From Blastobasis lacticolella (lineage: Eukaryota > Arthropoda > Insecta > Lepidoptera > Blastobasidae), in assembly GCA_905147135.1 (NCBI GenBank), contig LR990050.1, positions 13,142,001 through 13,206,000 of the forward strand: DNA of 64,000 nucleotides. The letters are read 5' to 3'. Shown piece after piece: positions 13,291-25,310 of the stretch (its first letter is position 1; each line of letters begins with the position of its first letter). Position numbers and translations under genes: made by a program. Under the pieces are notes generated by a model, which saw nothing but the letters and a program-made list of their open reading frames with translations, was not told where the DNA came from and searched no databases.

Positions 13291-14140
13291 TTTAATGTAA
13301 TAAAATAACTGGTCTAAGCGCGAATAAATCGTTTTAGTCACAGTAGGTATAATTATCTATATTTTAGTACACAACTTTCGAAAACAGGTAATGAACTTTA
13401 ATTTTAGAGTAAGCACCCCAGGAATTATTCCACAGTGTAAAGTGAACCCTAAAACGGAATCGATTAGACACACGGCGGCAACATAAAAGCACCGCCCACC
13501 TACCGTACAAAAACGTACTATTCCGCAATTTGACGTGTCATAAAACATGCTAATAAATAAAATTACTGTCTCTTCTATGCGACAGTGTCTAGTAAAAGAT
13601 ACCGGGGCTACTTTGGGCGGGTCTGGCACACGAGGATTTTAACTGACCACTCTGGTAGTCGAAGTTCCAAAGGACGCCGCCATAAATGTCAGTCTTCAAC
13701 TACTTTGTTACCAAAACGCATCATAAACTCACATTTTGTGCAATAAACGGCTTTGTGAGTGTTTCATCGAGCGTGTTATTACTTATTATAGTATTTTACG
13801 GTTGTTGCCTTAGCATCGTACTAAAATGATAATATTGTAAAGTGATCACACGGTGCCATAAGACAAAGGTAAATATTTTGCTCAATATGTAAAATGATAG
13901 TGTTCTGTGATTTTATTTGATATTGTAAACGAATTTTGTCGAGTTTAGGGTAGTAAATGGAATATAAAATTGATCGTTGAATTGTAAGATGGAACGGAAA
14001 TGGAAATTATAGAGGCTACTCAAAAAATTACGTTATTATGGTCTCGACGCAAAATTAGTAATGAAACATAACACTTTTGCCCGCTACAATTATGTTTTAA
14101 AACATGCATGAAAATCAAATTCATAGTTATCACACTTGTA

Positions 14141-14285
14141 TCATCATCTTGGCGTTAATGTCGTCCGCCTAGACAATGATCGAAGATTTGGCAGATCAGG
14201 TGATTACAGTGGAGCGACTGGTATCTGACCTCCGTGATCCTGCTACAAGGGGAACCTGACCAGATTGGGTATTCACACAGGTGTT
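14141..14285 (-). mobile_element. SINE-A copy, head missing
   Basis: TCATCATCTTGGCGTTAATG tail followed by the family body (GATTTGGCAGATCAGGTGAT, GTGGAGCGACTG, CTGCTACAAGGGGAACCTGA). It ends near the GATTGGGTATTCACACAG stretch, so the tRNA-like head is lost. Confidence 0.8.
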
Positions 14286-14504
14286 ATCTATTTTCCGTCA
14301 CAATACAATACGTATCGCCACGAGATGAGACATGAGAGCTCAGTAATTTAGAAAAAAAAAATTGAATACTACCACCAATATACCTACAAAAACTTTTTTC
14401 CTGTCTCTTACACCTATTCATAATAAAGTAGCCATCGGCAATATTGGAATCCAAATCCATTTTTTCCCATATCTGACCCAGTGGCCCAAAATCTACAATG
14501 CACG

Positions 14505-14586
14505 GTATAAATCCTCGACGTTTCGACACATTTTGACCACACGTCAGGTTATGATCCGCGTAAAATATAAAATACGTCGCATTGTG
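14505..14586 (+). repeat. Dispersed repeat, family H
   Basis: GTATAAATCCTCGACGTTTC, GACACATTTTGACCACACGT and CAGGTTATGATCCGCGTAAA match 17058-17137 at most positions. No tail or inverted ends are visible, so I cannot assign a class. Confidence 0.5.
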
Positions 14587-15970
14587 TGATTTCAGTCGTC
14601 GGCGTACAAAGAGACGTCTAACTTATAAATTTTTGCGCGAACAAAGGCGTCTTATTGACAATGTCTCGAAATATAATATCGATGAATGGACACCCGTCCG
14701 CGCGGTGATAGTAAAATATATCGGCCGTGAGATCGGAGTAAATCAACGGCGGTCATGATTTAAATCATCCTCCAACGGTCGCCTTAAAAAATTGCACGAG
14801 ACTCCGTTTGAGACAAAAAGATGTGTCGCCTAGTAGCCTTCCCATAGAGACATAGTGTTATGATAATATCAACTTGTAGTTGCTACAGAGTAGTAGGTAC
14901 CAACTTATTTACAAAGTTCGACGTTCAACTTACACATATTGCATTATTTACAACCGCTAATATTTACGATTACGAATTGACATGCGCCGTTGTTGGGAGT
15001 AAAAAGTGGGCACAACTTTGATGAATCTCTTCAAATGCGAGCGTTTAATTTAGAATGCGTTTGTTAAACGGTCTACAAAAAGGTCTTCCGTTCAATTTCG
15101 CTGGAAATGTCAAATGTTTGCTTTCGTAAAGGATTTTAAAATGCATCAGCTTTTTGCGGTCGCGGAGTTGGATTAGCGTATGCAAAGCAGCGGCCATCGG
15201 CGGCCGCGGTAACGGAAACGCACGCGCAGCCTGTACCTACCTGATTGCTATCATTTTTTTCTTAGCTTTAAAGACTACTAAGTAACTTAACTCTAAAGTA
15301 AACTAAGGCGATGTGCTATTATTAGATAAGTCTTAATGGAATAAAAACAAGCTAGTTTTCCTCCTATCAATTCCTTACTGCAAAGTGTATCGCTATTTCG
15401 CATTTGACCATTGAACATCTGTATGATAATTGAAATAATTCGCGAACGGGTGTTGGACTTAAATGCTGCATTACGTCCTTAAGTGTTGATATCAATAGAA
15501 AACTTTAAATAAAATATCCTCCAAATATGAAAGCTATAGATTCACACGGACGGACCATCCCGAACCGCTAGAGTCGGTACATCTAACCCTCCAAACGTCA
15601 TCGTATCGTCTGATACAATGAAGCAGGACTATTTGATTGCTTCATTATGCGCAGAGCCCGGTTCATTGTATATCATTTCGCATGTTATATCTGGCCGGTC
15701 CTAATTTAATCATCCTCGAGATTGGACCACCGGGGAAACGGTAAGGGGGTCTTCCCGATTCCTGATTGAACCCGACAGACAGTTCCGATATGCAATGATC
15801 GAATTTAGTCAGCGCGCTTCGAAATGTAGATAATGTAAAGGGCTTAGGATAAAGTTATTTGTTTGTTCGAATTGCGAGAAAAAATTGAGTTTAGGATAGG
15901 TTTTTCAATACATGAGGCAGGTAACATGTATCTAATATTGAACGAGTATTAGGATAGGTATCTGCCGTGT

Positions 15971-16226
15971 GGTGTCCGGCAGAGTAGAATAGCACCAACC
16001 CCTTACACTCGTGGGTGTCGTACAAGGGGATTAATGTTTTCGAGGCAAAAGATCTAAGCGCCTCCGTAGACTGGAAAATGGGCAGCAGCATTTTCCATTG
16101 TTATATTATATTACTGTGATCTCCAACCCGCCTGCCAAGCGTGGAGATTATGGCAATAACCTCCCTTTTTGTGGGAGAGGCCCTAAGCCCTGCAGTGGAC
16201 TATTATGGGCTGTGATGATGATTAGG
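15971..16226 (+). mobile_element. LINE-derived fragment, family D, with GATGAT end
   Basis: GGTGTCCGGCAGAGTAGAAT through AACCCGCCTGCCAAGCGTGG, GGGAGAGGCCCTAAGCCCTG and CTATTATGGGCTGTGATGAT. The final TGATGATGAT is the usual 3' terminus of lepidopteran non-LTR elements, which fixes the orientation. Confidence 0.82.
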
Positions 16227-17057
16227 ATAGGTTATTTGAAATTTGATTTAATTGTTGACACGAGACTTAGAATTTATTGAGATTAATTAAATACTGCCAG
16301 TATTACATACCGATGTTTCTTTTAATTCATGTGGAAAGAAAATACGTATTTCAGAATACTGTACAAAAAAGTAACAAAAAAGTACCAAAATCATCTATGT
16401 CGTTAAGAAAACCACAGATTACAAAAAGTTACAAGGTACCACTACTATATTAAATAAATCATTGACATAATACCGAACATTCGCACACACCCTGTGCAAC
16501 CGGAGTTCGGTGGTCGATGGCAATACGCGAGATTATTTATTCGAACAAAATGCAGAAACGTCCGATTCTAATGCCTTCGATCCGCTTCAATTTGCTGCAC
16601 GTCTTATTTGCGACGCGGTGGTCCAGCCGTCGAGTGCGCTGACATACGTATATGGGATGGGCGACCTCATTTTCATACCGAATTGCTTAATTTTGGGACA
16701 TTTTAAAATAAATGGCTCGGAATTTGTGTTCGAGTATAGTATGGATTATGTGACTCTTCAAAAAATGAACTCTTGAACTATGAATATACTGTATTTCCGA
16801 TTAAATTTGGTTACATGCATTGAAATGAAAAAAAAAAACAATGAAAGGCGATTTATCCTTGGCTGAGTGCTGCTTGCGAGTGGGGAGGTCCGTGGGACGG
16901 AGGCCGTAGCCGTGGACAGCGCGAGTCGCGGATCACGTGACCCTTCGTATTTCCAACAATACCTACTAATCAGATTTGGTTTCCTTTCCGTGGTTGTAGT
17001 AGCAACAAAGTTTAAACGTTGATTTATTGGCTAATAGATGTCTGTATCTCACAAAGC
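16227..17057. other. Intergenic; possible conserved element 16490-16760
   Basis: An 88-codon plus-strand frame (16510-16776) falls in balanced-composition DNA without repeat signatures. I do not recognise the peptide. It could equally be a conserved regulatory element. Confidence 0.35.
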
Positions 17058-17137
17058 GGCATAAATTCTCGACGCTTCAACACGTTTGGCGCCAAGGCAG
17101 ATTATGACCCGCGTAAAATATAAATTACATCCCATTG
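17058..17137 (+). repeat. Dispersed repeat, family H
   Basis: GCATAAATTCTCGACGCTTC, AACACGTTTGGCGCCAAGGC and AGATTATGACCCGCGTAAAA repeat the segment at 14505-14586. Confidence 0.5.
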
Positions 17138-17411
17138 ATTTTCTTTCGTTGTATTATTCTTTAATGGTATAGTATTACCTTGCTTCCGCTGGTATTTTGA
17201 AAGAAGTTTGAAACAAAGTTGTTTCCTACTCCGCTCTTTTACTTCTTTTAACATTGGTGTTACTGGTTGTTTGTTCAAAGACAGTATTAGCTTGTCCTCA
17301 TGCATGTTTGTGTGTCATAACTCTGTAGCTTTTTGGGTCTTCGCTGTAGATCCTGGCTAAACTTCGCTGTATATCGCGGTGGGCATGAGTGGTGAGATTA
17401 TATCCGTCAAA

Positions 17412-17545
17412 AAATATCCTCATCATCGTCCTAGCGGTTATCCCGGCCTCTGCCAGGGTCCGCTTTCCGCTTTTGCATCCGACTCAGCGATTTGAATCCA
17501 TCACTTCTTGGGTCGCCAACGGGGACTCTTTCCTGATACTGGCAG
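17412..17545 (-). repeat. Retroposon 3'-end fragment (CCTAGCGTTATCCCGGC family)
   Basis: CTCATCATCGTCCTAGCGGT, TATCCCGGCCTCTGCCAGGG and TCCGCTTTCCGCTTTTGCAT resemble a repeat common in moths and butterflies whose GAT tail is here reversed. A weaker relative is at 55548-55615. Confidence 0.55.
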
Positions 17546-17602
17546 ATTACACCTATTTTCCGTCAAATATATAAAATCAAAAAATTAAATAAAAATATAA
17601 TC

Positions 17603-17847
17603 ATGGACAAATTCACACAGCGCCATCTAGCCCCAAAGTAAGCAAAGCTTGTGTTATGGGTGCTAGATAACTGATAAATTACTTAAATACTTTTTTCTTT
17701 TTTAAATACAAACTTATTATACATAGAACACCCGGATTCGCAACAGAAATTAAAATTAATTATTTCAATTCCTGCCCGGCCGGGAATCGAACCCGGGACC
17801 TCCTGCGTGGTAGACGACATGTTGACCACTGAACCACTCAGGTCGTA
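17603..17847 (-). mobile_element. SINE-B copy, full length, tRNA-Gly-derived head
   Basis: The minus strand from 17847 starts with GACCTGAGTGGTTCAGTGG, then CCCGGGTTCGATTCCCGG. Together with TACCACGCAGGAGG these match the D arm, anticodon region and T arm of tRNA-Gly(GCC). The body runs through TTTAATTTCTGTTGCG to ATCTAGCACCCATAACACAA and ends in GGGGCTAGATGGCGCTGTG. A T-rich insertion lies near 17695-17705. Confidence 0.9.
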
Positions 17848-20800
17848 TATATCTAATATATGTTCATAAAACTGTATTTTCATTAACGTCGGAAAACTGT
17901 GACACCATGATGGTATTATTAGGAATCATTCCGAGTAATAGTGCGTATTCCACTCTCGTAACGCCCGAGACGAACTAGTTAGCTTACGCATTATAGCTGA
18001 CGTTATTGCGCATTAAACTAAGAATAATTGTTTTAAAACTACCAGCCTCCATGATGATGGAAGCCTTTAATCTACAAACGAGAATAGGGCTTTTATTGCT
18101 CAGAGTTTGAGCATCCTACCAGACTAGTAAAATAAGCGACTCCTTGATAGCAAAACTTTATTGCGAGCTATTTTATTTGCAGTTATTTCTAACACGCACT
18201 AAAGCCTTATTACTATTAATTTAGTGTATTAAACGATAGTAATCTTAATAAACGATGCCGGTCCTAGTCATAATTTGACAACATACTTCATAATTTCAGA
18301 TGTCATCTGGATGCGATTGCGATGACTAAACATTCAGCAACACGTGATACGCAGAACAAAGGCTTGAAGAACTTGAGTCGCAAAAAAGTTACAAAGGCGA
18401 CTTAGTAACGTGCCATGAAGAAGTGTAACGTTACACCTTAGTATAGCTCTTAAAATGCGTGACAATGGGATATCGATTCGTCGAAGACTGAAAGCCGCCG
18501 GCCCGTCTGCCTCGAGTCTCATGTTAAATTTAGCGTTAGTGATCGCATCTACATGCATTCTGACCATTTGCATTGAAAGTGAGAGCATAAAGGCATAAGA
18601 AAATAAAGACGATAAAGATTTGACAGTAGCACGCGTAGAAAATCTCGACAAAGCTGCAATGGAACATGCAAACAGACCAACGGCGCTATAACTGGATTAC
18701 AACAACAATGTTTCTGGTAATGTTACACCGATATCGCGTGCTATAGAAAGTGTAAGGTAGTAACGTATTGTATAAATATTCCGACAAATAAACATTTTCG
18801 GACTTTACAAGTTGCACAATCAATGGTCTGTGAATAATTCAAATAGATAGAACATTTCACACATCTGCGTCTACTGATACATTGTTTTCGCTGGCCGTTC
18901 ATTAATCATTGAGATGTAAACACGTGTGACCCGATAATGAACTATAATCAATAACAATCGAAATTTATACGGTAATAAAAATACCACTATAAAGTTACGA
19001 CGCTAATGACTCACCTGCGTTACCGTTAAAATCGACTTTTTCACCGTGGAAAAAGAAACTTACCGTTGCATTATCAATAAACTTTTCATTCACACCGGCC
19101 GGCTCCCGATCGAGAAATGTCACATAACAAGTCATACAGATACTGTGTGAAGTCTTTATGAGAGTAATACGGTAGCTATTTACATTTTATGATGGTCAGG
19201 TATGTGATGAGAGCAGCTCGGAGGATGTCACAACTTGTCGACCAGGAACAGATTTTTATTGTGGCAAAAACTGCAGCGAGAAACTCGGGAAATCTCTGAA
19301 TGACATTGTGGACGATATACGGTTGTAAAGCCACTAGTACGAAGGAATCTATTAGAGGGATCCAATGTTCTCGTTTTATAAGACTCATAATAAGTGAGGA
19401 AGTTTTCAGACTCGAATGCTTACTAAAAGAAATTACAGCAGCATGTGCAACAGACTAATAATTAAGATCGCTGCTCCTTTTTGATCAATACGACAACAAT
19501 TAAAAATAATTAAAACGGTACTACTTCATAAAAACAAGCATGTCCGCAACAATGTTGCGATTCATTAGCTCAAACTCGATCGAAATTATTTACAAGTCCG
19601 TTCCAACAGTTACAAGTCCGAGTCCGTTCTAGACGTTTTAAGCGCAACAAATGCCGCAATTAAATCCTCGTGCAATCATATTACGTCATAAAAATGACAT
19701 GTCGGTATGGAAGCTTACAGGTTACACGTAGAGGACCGCAGCCCCTGTGCAAAAAGTTGTTACCAGCCTGGCTGCTCTGGTGGGTACCGTCCCGTCGCGA
19801 TCAGATAGTGTGCTCACGCATAACGCCATTCATCTCGAGCATTTATCGGGTAGGCGGATGCTGTCTGCTCGTCTTGAATTAAAATCTCGATCCGTGGAAA
19901 GTAGCATCTACCGCGTAGTACTAATTACACCTACATATGGGATTGACAGTAATAGGCGAATCGGATAAAAATGGTGGCAGTCAGTATTTGAATTATCAAC
20001 CGATTTTTTTTACTTAGATAGTGGTTCAGCGGTTTTGAAAGATGAGCTCTCTGGTGAGGCTTCCCTGGTGAACAAGAAGGGTGAAGTTAGATTATACACC
20101 AGAAGGAGATATAGCAGTATCTTGCGTCATGGGCGGCATAGGTATTGGAGCTTCGTGGGAGTTAAGCGAGTTATACCTAGAGTCCTGAGTGAAGCGAGGG
20201 TGTTCAAAGTGTAATATAGTTTTATCCCAATGGTGAATACACTACTTTTCACACCATTTGTGAAACAATACGAATTTTGAAGTTCCAAATTCAAATCACT
20301 TCTCTACTATTTACATACAGTATAACCTCACTCAAAGGTTTTACTGAGTCGGCAGCACTTAACGCTAATAGATATTGGCTAGTTCATTAGGTTCTTGCTT
20401 CTTTCCAGATACATAACAAGTTCGAAACAAACATAACAAGTTTGTATATAACATAATGTGTGGCATGTCTATACGATACCTTTTTTAATCATTATATTTT
20501 TACTGGCAGGAATTCTTTTAAAGTAATATTTGTGAAAACCTTCGCCGCCGAAATAATTAATCTGTTTCCCAACATACCTAGTCCTATTCCAATCAGAAGC
20601 TCATCACCAATCACATTAAGAGAAGGTAGCCGATTAGGTGTACTAAACAATTTTCCAAATCCCAGTTATCCGGATTCAATAAATCAAACACGAACTAATA
20701 GAAGCCGACGAGCACTAAAAGTTGGCACATATCGTTCTGAGAGCGGCTCATTAGATTTGAAAAATACATTGACCGTTTATTGGGACTAATTTTTTCTTAT

Positions 20801-21785
20801 TTATACTTCTTAATTAGGCCGGGGTGTATGTGATGGCCAGTGACTCGTCTAATCAGCGCGATCGTGTCTCCAAGATACTTTATCTACTTACAAGCTTTCT
20901 AAGAGATAAAAGTCAAATTTGAGATTATAAAGTAATAATGTAAGTCATAAAAACTTGATTTTATTATGCCATCAATCTTGTAGGTCGGCGTGTTGGGTGA
21001 ATCGGCCGGCTTCGGCCGCCATCGGCCGTTCGTGTGAGTTCCCCTCGTGACGTAACAAGAAACATTGGTATTGGATAATTAATAGAATTTCTATATGCGC
21101 TTTTTTTTTTTTTTTTTTTTATTATTTCATATTTATAATTTTTGACTCAAAAAAGTAATAGCAAAGACATAAAACAGTAATACAATACTTAGAGCAAACT
21201 AGAATAAATGAACACCAACTTATAAGAAGGACAACAATTATAAATCAAGAGATGTATACCTTCGACACACGTATTAAAGAGCTTCGGCTTCACTATATTA
21301 TAAACAAAATTTTATTATACATACTTTCAAATTCTGAGAGTATAACTGATATGATAAATATTTTGACACAAGCCGCATTGACTCTTATCTTAGAGGCTTT
21401 GTAGGATAGAATAAAAGCTTCGAAAGCGCCTCGTGAGATAGGCTCGATCTGTTTTATCTTATCTCTTATTCTGTCGAGAGGTTGTGGGTATTTGTGTCGT
21501 ATTAGACACTTTTCTATCATCTCATTCTTTCCGGTTTATATATTTGTAAAGTAATCACGATATACACTTCATCGTTTATTAAAATAAATCGGCGGAAATT
21601 TATTAAAACGTTAGGTAACTATCGTTTTAAACAATTACTCTATGTAGGTATTAATAACGTGTTAGTAACCGAACGAATGCCTATACCACTGCATAAAACA
21701 ATAAAATCAAGTATTATTTCACTGCTTATCAAAAATAATAGATAAATAAAGGAATTATTCCTTTATATTTTTTTTCATCTTAGCT
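17848..21785. other. Intergenic; two weak coding-like patches
   Basis: A 105-codon minus-strand frame (18334-18651) and a patch at 19170-19450 open in three frames look more protein-like than their surroundings, but I recognise neither. The remainder is AT-rich with no gene seen. Confidence 0.4.
21101..21120. repeat. Poly-T tract
   Basis: Twenty consecutive T. It could be the tail of a minus-strand retroposon whose body I do not recognise. Confidence 0.9.
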
Positions 21786-21914
21786 TCAAGCTTCAAGGCT
21801 AGAGTGAATAGGCTGTTCCTAGACAGGCATGCTCCATCATCGACCGCATCGTCACTTACCACCAGGTGAGGTGGCGGTCAAATGCCGAACTAGTAAAGTA
21901 ATAAAAAAAAAAAA
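21786..21914 (+). mobile_element. LINE 3' UTR fragment with A-tail
   Basis: AGAGTGAATAGGCTGTTCCT, GGCATGCTCCATCATCGACC and CACTTACCACCAGGTGAGGT end in AAGTAATAAAAAAAAAAAA. I recognise this as a widespread lepidopteran LINE 3' end. A SINE-A copy abuts the A-tail in the opposite orientation. Confidence 0.75.
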
Positions 21915-22255
21915 ACTTGAATATCTCGGTTGTGCTCTCGCGCACGAGAGCCCGGGGTCCGCCCTGACCATGATCCAAGATTCGGTAAACCAAGTAATTA
22001 CAGCGGAGCTACTGCCATCTAACCTCCGTGACTCTGCTACCAGGGAAACCTGACCATATTGGATCATGGTTACACATTCAGTCGCCTGAATGTACAGGCC
22101 TCACCGTCAGAGCAACGGTTAGTATTCGACTAATGTACATAACTCAGAAAAGAGTCATTGGAATATTGGTTACAGGACAGCAGTGGGATTCAAACCCAGT
22201 ACCTCTCGAATTACGAGTCGGATATCGTTACCATAAGGCCACCGACGCTCATATT
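21915..22255 (-). mobile_element. SINE-A copy, near full length
   Basis: Runs from the body next to a poly-A (TGAATATCTCGGTTGTGCTC) through to a recognisable tRNA-like head at about 22179-22251. The head reads on the minus strand as GGGTTTGAATCCC (Pol III B-box-like) and GGTGGCCTTATGG (A-box-like). It abuts, in opposite orientation, the A-rich end of a LINE fragment at 21786-21914. Confidence 0.85.
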
Positions 22256-23390
22256 TAATTATTTAATTCGTGCAATTAGTATATTTTGCCATCACAGATT
22301 TCAACCTGCTTTGAAATTGAATGTTATTTACATGTCTCACACTAAAATTATAATCGTTTATCTCAATGTTTCAAAACAAAAGTGAAAGGGTTATCTTCTA
22401 TTTGTTTTCCAATGAAAGGGTAACCGCGGGTAACTCGAAACTCTTTTTCCGGGACTATCGAGGGTCGAAAGTCAGGTCTGTTGACATCCGCCTAAATATT
22501 AACCTTTTTCCAACGGCTACTGGAATTCCCCAAAAGTATGCGCTGAGAAGTCAAACTTCCTTTTACATTCATTTGTATCTCTGTTTAAATAGGCAATCGG
22601 TTGGTAACTTGATAGGTTTTGGGTACTTATATTAAGATAAACTCTCTCACTAAAGACCACACTTACAATATAGCAAAAAAATATTTTAATTATTTAATTA
22701 AAAGTAATATACGTTATACTTACTGGCTTAATAAAAAAACTACGATATAGTTCTAGTTCTACTTTAAAGCAACCATTTGGAATAACTACATAAAAGTTGC
22801 CACGATATAAAAAAAAATATGTTAATCTTGTACTTTTTAAATAATATTAAGTAGGTTGGGTAAAGAGATTTTAAATGCAGAAATATCTTTTTTTTTTAGA
22901 TTATATTGATTGAATATACCTATTATTGAAATTGGCCGTGACCAAGCTAGTCACACGTCGGTTCATAGTAACTACGTATTGCTAAATTCCCATAAACCTA
23001 CCAATACAGCCACGCGACCTGCGCCTGGGCACAAAAACAGGCACGTTGCGCAAGCGCATACTCCCCATTCACACGCCACGACGCCCCGACATTTTTTCGC
23101 TGTCAAGCCAGTTGGGATCGTGCAATTTTCGTACAAAAAACGGCAAAATCAATAATAGGCTGCGTGCACGTGTTGTCCCTGGATTATAGATTATGTTTTC
23201 GAACGTTTCTTAGCGCTCGTGCAGAGGTCGAGGCAGGTAGGTGTACGCGGCCCTTCGCGAAAGCTGTGGAGTCTATGTGGTGTAGAAAAGCTGGCAGGAG
23301 ATGTCGTGTTATACGTAGGATTGTCGTATAAAAGTAAAATACACGCATTTAGCAAATTTCTATCGTTTAGCCTCTCCAAGTACGTAGGCT
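22256..23390. other. Intergenic, nothing recognised
   Basis: AT-rich, with GC-richer sequence at 23000-23300. No gene or repeat recognised. Confidence 0.55.
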
Positions 23391-23600
23391 TTTTTTAATA
23401 CCACTAAGGTGGCAGACAAGGTTACAGCCTGCCTGATCGTAAGCAGTTACCGCAGCCTATGGACGTTTGCAATACCAGGAGTACTCACGTACTACCGACC
23501 CCGTAAAAACCTTTTGCTTCTTTCTTGAAGAATTTAATGTTGTACTCTCCAGTGAGCTCATTCCACAACTGTAGTATGCGTGGCAGTGTCTTGTAAATAC
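23391..23600 (-). mobile_element. LINE 3' end, 'GGTCGGTA' family
   Basis: Read on the minus strand: TTGTGGAATGAGCTCACTGG (the LWNELT-like end of ORF2), AATTCTTCAAGAAAGAAG, GGGGTCGGTAGTACGTGAG, GCAAACGTCCATAGGCTGCG and GTCTGCCACCTTAGTGGTAT, then an A-run. The same blocks in the same order occur at 46545-46725. Confidence 0.8.
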
Positions 23601-24510
23601 TCTACGTAATTTAAAATAATTTCTGAATTTAGTTGTGAAGAGCTACTATCGTTAAAATATTGTTGCAACCACATCTTATTATACCAAAAACTAAATATCA
23701 AAGTGACGCGTCTCTACTCGTTTCTCTGTTTCATTCCCTAATTCTTGAACTTCACAAAGAAATTCTATACAATTATATAACGGCCAAAATTGTAACTGTC
23801 TTCTTTGGGAGCTAAGAAATTGTACCTACTTATCTAAAAAACCTTTCAAAGGCAGGTAATTTTATAGGAGACTTTGGTGCTTTTAGCAACAAAAAATGTA
23901 AAAAAGTGTACTGTTATGTCATTGAGATGGAATCATAGATAGGATGTTTTGTAATAAATAGGTCAGCAGAATATTCGCCTAAATTCGTATCATTAGGCTT
24001 TCGGCGCAAGGTCTTTAAAGAGAATTTATTGTTTTTTAATCAATAGATATTGTCGTCAGAAATCGTAGGAAAAGATTTAGATCTACGAAATTGGTTGAAA
24101 TTAAATGCGTTAGCCCTTTTGTATTATAGGTTACAACACAATATTAACTATTAAGTACCACAAATGAAATAGGTACCCCTACGAGTTATTGTTTCGTAGA
24201 AAAGAAACAGATGTAACTCAGAATTTGCGGGAAGTTATTATCCAATTCATAAGCATACCTACCTATTATCTAATAGGTAGGTGAGTTGTGAGTATACCTT
24301 GAATCAACGTTACAAAAAGAAACGATAACCCTCCTTCTGTCGCAGTCGGGTAAAAAGACAATGAAACCCATTGTATTTGACCTGTGTGCCGTAGCTGTAA
24401 TGTATGTTGTAATGAAGTGAAATCAGTTAAAAATTAGATAAATTATTACAATTACATTAAATCACGAGTGAGAGTTCAAGTAAAAAGTGTGATTCATGAA
24501 TCATAATCAT

Positions 24511-24650
24511 CATCATATCAGCCAGAAGACGCCCACGGCTGGGTATAGGCCTCCCCCAGAGATTTCCACAAAGGCCGGTCCTGTGCCTTCCGCATCCAGC
24601 TGGTACCTGCGATCCTTATCAGGTCGTTGGTCCACCTTGTAGGAGGCTTA
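24511..24650 (-). mobile_element. LINE 3' end with readable reverse-transcriptase C-terminus
   Basis: On the minus strand from about 24647 an uninterrupted frame of some 43 codons reads RWTNDLIRIAGTSW then MRKAQDRPLWKSLGEAY, ends at TGA (24520-24518) and is followed by a GAT repeat. This is the conserved C-terminal end of ORF2 in a very common lepidopteran non-LTR retrotransposon group. Everything 5' of it is missing, as usual for 5'-truncated insertions. Confidence 0.85.
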
Positions 24651-25117
24651 CCCTACACTTACTATACCCTATACTTTGACAAAATTCGGTGAGTTGTTTG
24701 TATACCTACCTTAAACTGTATAGCGTATAAAATGAGGACCAAAGCTCTGCCTTTATCTTGCACCACACAAAACATTTAACTCCATTGTAATCAACTTCAA
24801 ATTACCTAAACCATAATTAAAAACCAAACGAATTTCCTTATAAACCAAAAATATCTCCACAAAAAGGAAATAATGTTTTTCTCCAATCTCGTGAAGCGGT
24901 CCACCCGGAAGGCTGCACTTAGTCCAAGATATGAGCTTTTAACAAGACCGCTCTCAAAAACTGTAATGAACCATACTGGTTTTTATATGAAATACTTTCC
25001 GAGTTTTCATTGATGCTCAATAATCTCGGAACGAGTTCATTATTGTGAAATTAAATACTTTACAAAAATCCAGTCCGCGAGGTAGCTCGGTCGCGTCCAA
25101 CTTGTATACATATTATA

Positions 25118-25310
25118 CTAGCGGACCCAGCGCGACTTCGTTCACGTTCACCTACCTTTTATTTACTTATAAACCTTTTGAATCACTCTATCTGTTGTTG
25201 AAAACTGCATTAAAATCCGTTGCACAGTTTAAAAGATCTAAGCGTACATAGATACATAGGGACAGACGGCGGGAAGCGACTTTGTTTTATACTACGTAAA
25301 GAAGATTAAG
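25118..25310 (+). repeat. CTAGTGG-family dispersed repeat, long copy
   Basis: CTAGCGGACCCAGCGCGACT, GTTGAAAACTGCATTAAAAT, CCGTTGCACAGTTTAAAAGA and GACGGCGGGAAGCGACTTTG align end to end with 13081-13290 (minus). It is the last repeat I recognise before a stretch of about 9.7 kb with none. Confidence 0.7.

Larger units (their letters stand above)
13291..15970. other. Intergenic between listed repeats
   Basis: Apart from the SINE-A copy and family H repeat, this holds a GC-rich patch at 15165-15235 (GCGGCCATCGGCGGCCGCGG) and a moderately GC-rich stretch at 15540-15800 with no repeat signature, which could be conserved non-coding sequence. Confidence 0.45.
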
